From the NCBI GenBank assembly GCA_963922205.1, contig CAWUHX010000079.1:930001-994000 (forward strand): 64,000 bases of DNA, read 5' to 3'. The notes beneath the pieces were generated by a model that worked only from the letters and a program-made list of their open reading frames with translations, searched no databases and had not been told where the DNA came from. The stretch comes from Romanomermis culicivorax (lineage: Eukaryota; Nematoda; Enoplea; Mermithida; Mermithidae). Position 1 is the first letter of the stretch, and every line of letters begins with the position of its first letter. The translations under genes and the position numbers were made by a program. Shown here piece after piece: positions 55,887-64,000 of this stretch.

Positions 55887-56815
55887 TCAATGGATGGAAT
55901 GATTTTTTTTATTCCGTTTCCATTTATAGTAAATGAGAAAAAAATATGCTATGTAAGCAATAACAATCATGGTTCCGATTATGATTAGGGTATTCAATAG
56001 GAGTTGTATAGGCGCCTTTAAAAACCCACTGAATGCATGTGATATTACTTCAGGTTCTTTATCAACCACATGTTCAAAAGCATTTCCAACACCTTTAGCA
56101 GTAATGCTAATACCATCTGTGGTTCCAGATAGAATTTCAGATATTCTTTTGGGTTGTAAAGATAAGCTAGATGTATAATTGACAGCATTGTTGAGTATAT
56201 TCTCTAGTTTCTACGTTTTAAAAATATAGTGTCTCAGAAAAACGTAATTTATAGGAGCTTGTGCAATTTGATCCTGAAATACTGCTGGCGTATTGAACTG
56301 AAAAAGTTTATGATCTCCTTTCCATATCAGTTGTAAAGGCATTGAGCTTACATGAACTGGCCCAGAATTAGTGATCCATGTTTTATTTTGTTTGAATATA
56401 CTGATCATGTGATGATTAGAATCAACCACAGGGCTTGATTGAATGACATCCTGTCCTCCAGGAGTAACAAAAAATATGGTTTTCTCCCCTTCAACAGGTA
56501 AATATTTGTAGCAAGTCTCTCCTACACGATAGTCATAGTAGATCTTGTTGACCTTAATTTGTTTGAATGGCCAAATGGTTAATGCATCTCCAGTGAATTC
56601 CGCAGTTATGTCATTTCTCTGCAAGAATGCTCGAATGCCTAAAGTAGGATCAAAAAGAAATAATTGCCAAATTAGGTCAATATATTTCTGTGCATGCTAA
56701 TGGTGAGGTAATGCTTGAAAATATTTCAGCTCGAATTTGTCTAAGAACATTCAACTGAACATTGTATGCGAAAATTTTTAAAGTATCAATTCTTGAAAAT
56801 AAATTCGGTCGGAAT
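55887..56815 (-). pseudogene. env-like membrane glycoprotein remnant upstream of protease
   Basis: Minus-strand remnant in two or more frames. The distal frame (56069-55887) has a transmembrane segment of about 25 hydrophobic residues (Ile/Leu/Val/Ala/Tyr-rich) followed by a short basic tail, typical of the membrane-anchored end of a viral-type fusion glycoprotein. The upstream frame (56624-56211) is ectodomain-like, with a Cys-containing Tyr-Lys-Tyr segment and two potential N-glycosylation sites. Coding-like sequence continues, frameshifted, to about 56815. It lies 5' of protease, whereas env genes normally lie 3' of integrase. Stops and frameshifts make it inactive. Identification is by overall character, not by a named family. 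Confidence 0.55.
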
Positions 56816-57162
56816 TATAAGATTTGCCTTTTCAAGTCAGAATCTGCTTCGAAGTCAATAGGCCCACGGAAAACTTCAGACTGGTGAAGTTCTGTATTTT
56901 TTGTGTTGAAAAAAATAATTTTTTGGTGGAAGAAATTCTTGCAGATAGAGTATTATTTAGCATTTAAAACTTTTGTAGTCAGTCTCAGTCGACAATAATT
57001 GATTGTAAATGAAATCTTCAAAAATTTATGATCAAATATTCCTATTAATTCCAAACATTTTCAATTTATTTCCACAGGAAGATTAAATTTTTACATTTTT
57101 TACATCTAGAGTTCTGATTTTTTGCATAAATTCCGTGAGCACTTTGGTGAATGCCAGCCACA
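56816..57162. other. possible 5' end of the oldest gypsy element, not resolved
   Basis: AT-rich. No LTR could be matched to the other side and no primer-binding site was recognised. Confidence 0.4.
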
Positions 57163-57170
57163 AAAGCAAC

Positions 57171-57729
57171 CAGGGCCGTGCCAAGGATTTTTGCGGCCCG
57201 GTGCGAAGTAGATTTTTGCGGCCCTATTTTTTAAAATTAGTAGGTATATACATCTATACAGTCCTAAACGTCTATGCAGTCATTTTCACGTGAAATAAGT
57301 CTTAAATGGGAAATTCTATTGGTGTTGCACATCTCATATCGCAGAAAAAAGTTTTTTTCTTGCATCACGAAGAAAAAAACAAAGATACATACAGACAAAT
57401 GTGTAAAACTATCGATACAGACTTTACACAGTGAAACACAAAGGCGTGCTCCTGCCTTGTCGAGCATACACGTACAGTACAGTATGACACGTATGTAAGC
57501 TAGTTCAGCTCAAGTTCTTGCGGCCCCTAGTGAATGATGAAACATCAAATTTTCTGTTACACAGGAGTGCACATTATTATTTTTATTTGTGTTCGCATTG
57601 TCTAGCATACATATAGTGTACAATATATGTATACAAAGTACAAACTTAGGTCAGTTAAGTTTTTGCGGCCCCTAATTCTTTGCGGCCCGGTGCGACTGTA
57701 CCCTTCGCACCCCCCAAGGCACGGCTCTG
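57171..57729. mobile_element. non-autonomous hAT element, TSD AAAGCAAC
   Basis: 559 bp. Left end CAGGGCCGTGCCAAGG; right end, read inward, CAGAGCCGTGCCTTGG. Perfect 8-bp target duplication AAAGCAAC at 57163-57170 and 57730-57737. The phrase TTTGCGGCCC(C/GG) is repeated near both ends (subterminal repeats). The short opposing frames at 57264-57498 are not genes. Confidence 0.93.
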
Positions 57730-57737
57730 AAAGCAAC

Positions 57738-58030
57738 GCCACCGTAGTTCAATCGACCGGCTAGAAATGAAAACTCTGCTGTCACGTTTTTGGCAACAGC
57801 GGAAAGAAGTTAGGTGCCACCGGGGACGAAAATTTTTATGATAAAAATCAATGGAAAACGCCTCTAGTAAAAAAAGTCATCAGCTCATCGACGAAAAATT
57901 TCGAGAAAAATGAAAATATTCCAGCTTTTATTTTTAAATCTATATGAATTATTAACTATGTTGCTCGTTTTGCTGGATTTTTTGCTTTGAATTCGTTAAA
58001 TTTTTGTATGTTTTATCACAATTATCACAT
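57738..58030. other. intergenic
   Basis: AT-rich; nothing recognised. Confidence 0.4.
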
Positions 58031-58279
58031 AGGCTGGTATTGCCGAAAGAGTAGTAAACCAGTATTAAGGCAGTCCAGGAGTAAATTCGGACTAAACCTG
58101 TAGCAAACCTAGCGCAAGAGTGGAGCAGTATTAAAATTTACTCCTCCTCAGTATTGTCCAAAGAGGAGTGGACTAAAAGCGGAGCAAACGAGGCGCAAAT
58201 ATTGCTGATTTAGTCCACTCTTTTAATCCTGATAGAGGCAGTATTAAATCAATAGTAAGTCCTTTTCAGGTGTGTAGTA

Positions 58280-58429
58280 ATGGATGCTGTTGAGTTTTTG
58301 GAAGATTTAGACGATATGGGGCATGAAATTGATGTTACCGATTTTTTGAGAATTCATCGCTATTTTGCAAATCGAACAAACCCTTTTGAATCCTATAATG
58401 ATCGAGAATTTTATATTCGATTTTTATAA
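58280..58429 (+). pseudogene. Harbinger transposase N-terminus (49 codons)
   Basis: Starts after a possible acceptor (TTTTCAG at 58263-58269). It has an acidic N-terminus and then an Arg-Thr-Asn-Pro-Phe-Glu-x-Tyr-Asn-Asp-Arg-Glu-Phe block like that preceding the nuclease domain in HARBI1/PIF proteins. It ends at TAA; the DDE nuclease domain is missing. Confidence 0.6.
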
Positions 58430-58455
58430 TTATTTTGTCATTACAATAAACTTAC

Positions 58456-58570
58456 CGCTTTGAGGCCTTTCCACTTCACTTCCAACTGATGAATATTTCT
58501 ATCTTGACAATTAGGATCCTTCTCAAAAACTTCAGCAATTCTTTGCCAAGCTCTCTTTTTTGTTCCATTT
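58456..58570 (-). pseudogene. Myb/SANT-like exon of the Harbinger element
   Basis: Minus-strand segment with Ala-Trp-x-x-Ile-Ala-Glu-Val-Phe and Leu-Glu-Val-Lys-Trp-Lys-Gly-Leu-Lys, the two Trp helices of a Myb/SANT-like domain, ending at a GTAAGT donor (complement of 58450-58455). In Harbinger elements this second protein binds the transposase and DNA. Confidence 0.6.
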
Positions 58571-59019
58571 TAATACTGCATCAGTTTTCTTATTTTCCAG
58601 AATTTCAATATTTTGGGCGATACATTCAACGAGTAAAAACGTTTCTTCAGTAGAAAAATTTGACGATCATTTATCAGCAGACATTATTCAAATTTCAAAA
58701 TATAACACACTGGCACTACTACAACTGCACTACTTTTGTTTTGATGTTTGTATGCATAATTATTGTATGTAAAGTACTAATGCTAGTTCCCACGATATTT
58801 CAGACCACGCCGGCAAGGGTACTATAAATAACGTCTAGTTTAGTCCAGGAGTGCCTAGTCCAGGATTACTCTTTCTTCGGCAATACGAACCGCGTAGCAA
58901 ACGAGGAGCAAACTAGGAGCGGAGCAAAGTCGACATAATCCTGGACTTGATAGTCCTAGTTTGCTCCGTTGTTTAAGACACGATTTCTGAGAGATTCAAC
59001 CTTTTTTTATATAGGCCTA

Positions 59020-60141
59020 TGATAAGTTGAAAATTAATCATACCTCAAAATCAGATATTTTGGGTAGTTTCGTGCGCTGAGTTTCATGGTACCATTCGTT
59101 TTGCTTGTAAACAAAAATTCGCACCGCTATAGTATGCCAAAGTTTGAAAATTTATGATTTTCTTGCATTTTTCAGTAGTCTTGCTAAGCAAGCGATATTT
59201 CGAGATCGGTTTGATCTTATTTGATAAATAAATATTCATTTTGTAGACGAGAGAATAAGCTCTCTTTTGATATATTACTTACCGTAAATAATTGCATATT
59301 ACATTTTTTCATGAAGTTTAAAGTGTCAAAAATGAGCCGTCAAAATTGAAAAAATTTCGTTTATCAGCACTCCCGAGCACTTTCCCATCGGAAGCCGCAG
59401 AATTTTATTTTCCTATATTGTAGCCCATCCATTTTTACTGCTTTGATTAAATTTTCATCAAAATTTTTGTACCGTTTTGGGAGCTGCACTGCTCTGAAGA
59501 AGGCATACTTATGAAAATTTCGTATAAATCATTGTATTTGCCAGGTGGCCCTTGTCTACCCCTTGTGATATATTTATTACCTATACTGTAGAATTATCAA
59601 TTAACTAACAGACTATAGTTTGATGTATTAATTATTTTACAAGCAAATATTTTACACTCTGCAAGAAAGTTTGAACAGTCAAAATTAGAAGCAAAAGTGA
59701 AGAAAAATCCTGCTTAGAGGCACTACGGAGCACTTTCACCTACCATGCTGCAGAATTTTATCTTTTTATTCTTTTATTCATACATTCCTACAGTAGCTGT
59801 GAAAGCAGCATCATGATTTGAATATTTGAATATTTGATTTGAATACCCCTTGAGAATTTGAATACCCACAGAAAGCAAAACCCTGAAAATTGCTGAAAAA
59901 TCAATAATTTTTTTTGCATCTTTTTGCATTTAGCATTTTGCATTTGTTAAAAATATTGGTTCTGTTTCTCGATAATAGAACCAGAAAATAAGGAGAAAAT
60001 TTGCTGAAAGTGACGTTAAAAGTTATATTCTGTTCCAACAGTTTTTTACTGCTTTTTTTATAAACTATAAACAACCTATCCTAAGCAAAAAATTTTACAA
60101 AGGAAAAATATTTTGTTTTTAAAAATTTCTAGCCTGATTGT
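59020..60141. repeat. left long terminal inverted repeat
   Basis: Pairs with 62901-64000 in inverted orientation. For example ACCTCAAAATCAGATATTTT at 59042 pairs with its complement at about 63964-63983. Inner match ends around CTAGCC at 60131. Confidence 0.9.
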
Positions 60142-60494
60142 TAGGTTCACTTATTGATGGAGATGAAGTTTATTTTTTGGCATACTAATCTATGGGGTAT
60201 TATTTCCTGGGGTTATATTAACTTCTGAGTCTGTGAAGGCATGATCTGGTTTCAATTGTGTATATATAGAGATTCTTTCGATTAATAGAAAACAGGAATG
60301 ATTCTTTTGCTTATAAGGGATGCACTGAATGATCAGATCCAAGGCCACACATTATTTTGTTCACAAATTTATCCGGCTATCATTTTGCTAGTTCATACTT
60401 TGTAATTGGTGATAACACTATATCACCAGACATGCTGCTCGAAAATCCATATGTATACACAAAGTAAAACATATACAATGATCATCGAATTGAT

Positions 60495-60746
60495 GTGATT
60501 GAAAGTGGAAATAGCTTTCCCTTAGCCATTTCGCTGGTTCAAACACCAGATACAGCATTGATGAAACAGTTTTTTGAAATTCAACCTTGGGGCCCTACTC
60601 CTTTGTTAATGGAATTTTCTCTCAATGTACTTTCATCAATTGTTGCAGATGTGGTTGTTTTTGGTCGTCAAGCACCATATTCGTGGTGTGATTCATTTGA
60701 CAAACTTTTCATGAAAACATGTAATTCATTGATTCCAAGTTCCTGA
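60495..60746 (+). pseudogene. possible upstream exon of the transposase-like gene
   Basis: 83-codon frame in the same orientation inside the inverted-repeat element. Composition is protein-like (Trp, Phe, Asp spread evenly). No motif recognised, and exon limits are not defined. Confidence 0.35.
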
Positions 60747-61068
60747 ATTTTTCGAGAATTGGACATTAATGGGCAAATAGATTATTCATTGAATTGATGC
60801 AATATCTCAGCTAACTTATCCCCCAGCATCAATCTACTGCAGTTTGGAACACCCACACCTGGCTGCCTAAATGACTGTTCAGGAACAGCATTCTACATTG
60901 AAAGTCATTTCAAATTATCATCAACAAGGTTGCACATGCACAATCAAAACAGAGTCTTCAGGTGTTCAACAACTTTTGATCAAAAGATGTTTCTGCATTT
61001 GCCCATGAAATTGATAGTCAAAGAGCAGGATCAAACTATTCAGGACTTCCAGAATCAAGCTATATTAG

Positions 61069-61298
61069 GTGAGTAAGTCCAAATATATGTGGCAAAAATC
61101 ATGTTTGATGTCTGCAAGACAAATACATATTTCTGCTACATTTCTGGAAAAAATTACAGATCCTGATAATTACCAATATCAAAATTTTCATAAAGAATAC
61201 AAGCAAAGCATAGATGAATTCATTTTATTTCATTTAGATTATGAATAAACAGAAAACATTGCTTTGAACATCAAGTATAGTTAATTTTTTCATTTCAG
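61069..61298 (+). other. 230-bp intron in the transposase-like gene
   Basis: Donor AG|GTGAGTAAG at 61069 and acceptor TTTTTTCATTTCAG ending at 61298 match consensus strongly. The exon that follows begins directly in the conserved Gly-Lys-Gly-x-Cys-Asp-Arg block, supporting the boundary. Confidence 0.7.
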
Positions 61299-62388
61299 TG
61301 AATCTTAGCATGGCAAGGGTGCTTGTGATCGAATAGCAGCATTAGTAAAACACCACATATGCTTGTATGTTGATGAAAATAACAAATGCACAATTGCAGA
61401 AGGATTTCTGAGGTGTGCATCTTCTTATCAAGGTACAACAGGCACTTCAGTGATCTATGGCAAATTGACAACATCAAATGCTGTGCTTTAGAAGCTGCCT
61501 GGTGTAAATTCATATTCAAACTTTTTGTTTGAGTTGAATGCTACAGGTGCTTGGTGTGCTTATAAAATTGGCACTGGAAAGATTGTATCAGTTAATAAAG
61601 AGAACAAGAGAACCATTGTTCTAGGACTGGAAGCAATGCTTGTGTATGATGAAAATCAGCTAGCTACATCAGCCATGCTACAAAGCTATTTTTGGATTGA
61701 ACTGAAGGTACCATCAAAAGATACACAACAGAAATGCTACACCAAAATCTCAGCAAATGAAGATGCTGGGAAACCAGCCAAGGCTGATTTAAGCCAAGAC
61801 AATACATTCAGTTGTCCAGAAGAAGGTTACATTATGTCATCTGCAAGGCATGGAAACCTGTTATGCCATCTTCTAGCAGGCTGTTATCAGTTGGCTTCTC
61901 AGCATGTTAGCCTCAAGGATGCTGCAATACAAAGCTACAGCGACCATCTGGAATCAGTTAGATTAACAATTGAAATGCCTGACATGCAAGAAGCACTGCA
62001 AGGATTCTATGAAAATGAAATATCTGAACCAATGGTCAAAAGATGGGCATTGGGGAAGAATCACGCTTGTTATCCATTGAAACTAAATCAAAGATGCTTT
62101 CTCCTGTCAAAATTTGAAGAGGGCCTTGCTAGACGACAGAAGTTTGATTCCAACATTATTGCCCAAGAGATGCGATGCAGTAATATTTTCAGCAAGGATG
62201 ATTTACTGATGCATCAGCAGATACAAAGTTTCTGGTCTCGAAAGGCAGCCCACTGATGTAATGACATTGATACTTATTATGTTGAGGAAAATGTGGATGA
62301 AGTGTGTGAAGATGAAAATGCATTGGAAGACCCTGCATTCTATAATTCTCATTTGGAGTTTGAAAGTGGTTTGCTGGCTAGTGACTGA
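61299..62388 (+). pseudogene. transposase-like protein with C2H2 finger, decayed
   Basis: The exon starts in a Gly-Lys-Gly-Ala-Cys-Asp-Arg-Ile-Ala-Ala-x-x-Lys-His block, preceded by an in-frame TAG at about 61308. A further TAG lies near 61490, then 243 codons are open (61525-62256), an opal follows, and an acidic tail runs to 62388. A zinc-finger-like segment near 61817-61895 has Cys-Pro-Glu-Glu-Gly-(Tyr)...His...His/Cys, where Tyr replaces the expected second Cys. This layout (Lys-Gly-x-Cys-Asp-Arg block, Asn-x-x-x-Phe-x-x-Glu segment, finger) resembles repeat-encoded proteins I know from cnidarian and fish genomes. The superfamily name is uncertain. An upstream frame at 60495-60746 may be an earlier exon. 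Confidence 0.6.
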
Positions 62389-62900
62389 TTTGAAAAGTAA
62401 TCACACATTGGCAAGAAATATGAACAGGTTTTCCTCAAAACTGCTGGTCTTAGGGGGAACTAGTTGATAATCTCAGAATAATGGTTCATGGTTTTCTCTG
62501 TCAATAAGTGGCATGGATCACATGTTCCATAGCGCAGGATCACATGGTCTATAGTAATGGCATATAAATATGGAACATTTTTATGATGCCAATGTGTGTC
62601 AAAATGCTTACGCTTCTGCCATGCTTATAATTAATCAGCATTTCAAAAAATACTACCAATTCATTATTTTATTTATTATGTATACTATTTATGTGATGCT
62701 CTGTCAATCATACTTTAATTATTTATGAAAGTAGATAATGCATTTTTTTGTGGAAAGATTTGGACAATTCCAAAATCTTTTCCATGCTCCTAGTGCAACC
62801 ATTGTAATCCATTGATCCATCAAAGTTGAACAAAAAATGATTCCTATGGAAGGTGAGATCCTCAGGGAAAAAGAGTAACAGCTGGTACAACTTTTGACCA
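62389..62900. other. 3' part of the transposon interior, non-coding
   Basis: AT-rich region between the decayed gene and the right inverted repeat. Short minus-strand frames at 62719-62935 have no domain. No other structure seen. Confidence 0.45.
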
Positions 62901-64000
62901 ATCCGGCTAGTAAATTTTGAGAAAATATTTTTCATTAGTCCAATTTTTTGCTTAGGATAGGTTCTTTATAGTTTATAAACAAAACAGTAAAAAACTGTCG
63001 GGGCAGAATATAACTTTTGACATTACTTTCAGTAAATTTTCTCCTTATGCTCCTTATTTTCTAGTTCTAGTATCGAGATACAGAACCAATATTTTTAACA
63101 AATGCAAAATGCTATATGCAAAAAGATGCAAAAAAATTATTGATTTCTGGGCAATTTTCAGGGTTTTGCTTTCTATGGATATCTGTAGCTTCTCAAGGGA
63201 TATTCAAATCACGATGCTGCTTTCACAGCTACTGTAGGAATGTATGAATAAAAGAATAAAAAGATAAAATTCTGCAGCATGGTAGGTGAAAGTGCTCAGT
63301 AGTGCCTCTAAGCAGGATTTTTCTTCACTTTTGCTTCTAATTTTGACTGTTCAAACTTTCTTGCAGAGTGTAAAATATTTGCTTGTAAAATAATTAATAC
63401 ATCAAACTATAGTCTGTTAGTTAATTGATAATTCTACAGTATAGGTAATAAATACATCACAAGGGGTAGACAAGGGCCACCTGGCAAATACAATGATTTA
63501 TACGAAATTTTCATAAGTATGCCTTCTTCAGAGCAGTGCAGCTCCCAAAACGGTGCAAAAATTTTGATGAAAATTTAACCAAAGCAGTAAAAATGGATGG
63601 GCTACAATATAGGAAAATAAAATTCTGCGGCTTCCGATGGGAAGGTGCTCGGGAGTGCCCATAAACGAAATTCTTTCAATTTTGACGGCTCATTTTTGAC
63701 ACTTTAAACTTCATGAAAAAATGTAATATGCAATTATTTACGGTAAGTAATATATCAAAAGAGAGCTTATTCTCTCCTCTACAAAATGAATATTTATTTA
63801 TCAATTAAGATCAAACCGATTTCGAAATATCGCTTGCTTAGCAAGACTACTGAAAAATGCAAGAAAGTCATAAATTTTCAAACTTTGGCATACTGTAGCG
63901 GTGCGAATTTTTGTTTACAAGCAAAACGAATGGTACCATGAAACTCAGCGCACGAAACTACCCAAAATATCTGATTTTGAGGTATGATTAATTTTCAACT
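62901..64000. repeat. right long terminal inverted repeat (cut by window edge)
   Basis: Inverted match of the left repeat. Still matching at the last base of the window, so the true end lies outside. Confidence 0.9.

Larger units (their letters stand above)
58036..58975. mobile_element. internally deleted PIF/Harbinger-like transposon
   Basis: Inverted ends GTATTGCCGAA..AGAGTA at 58037-58057 and 58866-58886, with subterminal GAGCAAAC/TAGTCCAGGA-type repeats on both sides extending to about 58975. The interior holds the start of a Harbinger-type transposase on the plus strand and a Myb/SANT-like exon on the minus strand, the two-gene layout of this superfamily. Exact outer ends and the expected 3-bp duplication are uncertain. 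Confidence 0.68.
59020..64000 (+). mobile_element. DNA transposon with about 1.1-kb terminal inverted repeats, right end beyond the window
   Basis: 59020-60141 and 62901-64000 are reverse complements of each other, close to identical in the outer 900 bp and more diverged toward the inside. The central 2.8 kb carries a decayed transposase-like gene on the plus strand. The right end is cut by the window edge, so terminal bases and target duplication cannot be seen. The left boundary is only a lower limit. Confidence 0.88.

Noticed and set aside
59020-64000. Naming the long-TIR element as KDZ or another specific superfamily
   Set aside because: The right terminus and target duplication lie outside the window and the catalytic residues cannot be placed with confidence.

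Overview
The window is eukaryotic and almost certainly from an invertebrate animal genome. It has AT-rich intergenic DNA, GT-AG introns, no prokaryotic gene layout, and animal-type mobile elements throughout: Ty3/gypsy LTR retrotransposons, hAT-like MITEs with 8-bp target duplications, a PIF/Harbinger remnant and a DNA transposon with terminal inverted repeats longer than 1 kb. I cannot name the species. No complete ordinary host gene is visible. The only host-like coding pieces are a MADF-domain exon and a BED zinc-finger exon in the first 5 kb, and both could also be transposon-derived.

The centre (about 8.8-56.8 kb) is a nested stack of retrotransposons. The oldest layer is a decayed minus-strand gypsy element: an env-like module, protease, RT and RNase H lie at 56.8-52.5 kb, and its integrase tail lies at 9.8-8.8 kb. 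Its integrase zinc-binding region was split by an LTR element now spanning 9769-52492, with a perfect 4-bp target duplication (AAAG at 9765-9768 and 52493-52496). That element is a minus-strand copy of a giant (about 13.8 kb) gypsy family. Its right-hand LTR is itself broken into 127 bp at 23512-23638 and 220 bp at 52273-52492. The intervening 28.6 kb holds a full-length plus-strand copy of the same family (24612-38379, target duplication GAGT), spacer DNA with small MITEs, and a 5'-truncated relative (about 45037-52272).

The giant family is the most interesting content. Besides gag-pol (CHHC zinc knuckle, RGG-type segment, protease, RT, RNase H, integrase) it carries a third gene of roughly 1,600 codons. 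The N-terminus of this ORF3 has the motifs of a DEDDy 3'-5' exonuclease (RNase D/WRN type), followed by a lysine-rich nuclear-localisation-like run, proline-rich linkers and an arginine-rich tail. Consensus splice donors in the LTRs and a polypyrimidine acceptor just before ORF3 suggest expression from a spliced subgenomic RNA. One copy has a 422-bp GT-AG intron inside ORF3 that is precisely absent from the other. Both exonuclease-bearing copies carry Asn in place of the first catalytic Asp of integrase, while the 5'-truncated relative keeps Asp and lacks ORF3, so trans-mobilisation is possible.

The flanks (0-8.8 kb and 56.8-64 kb) are intergenic DNA with degenerate repeats, a palindromic CG-rich repeat (8.4-8.6 kb), a non-autonomous hAT element (57171-57729, TSD AAAGCAAC), an internally deleted Harbinger element (about 58.0-59.0 kb) and a transposon with TIRs of about 1.1 kb running off the right edge (59.0-64.0 kb). 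Its decayed gene has one recognisable intron and a C2H2-finger transposase-like product.
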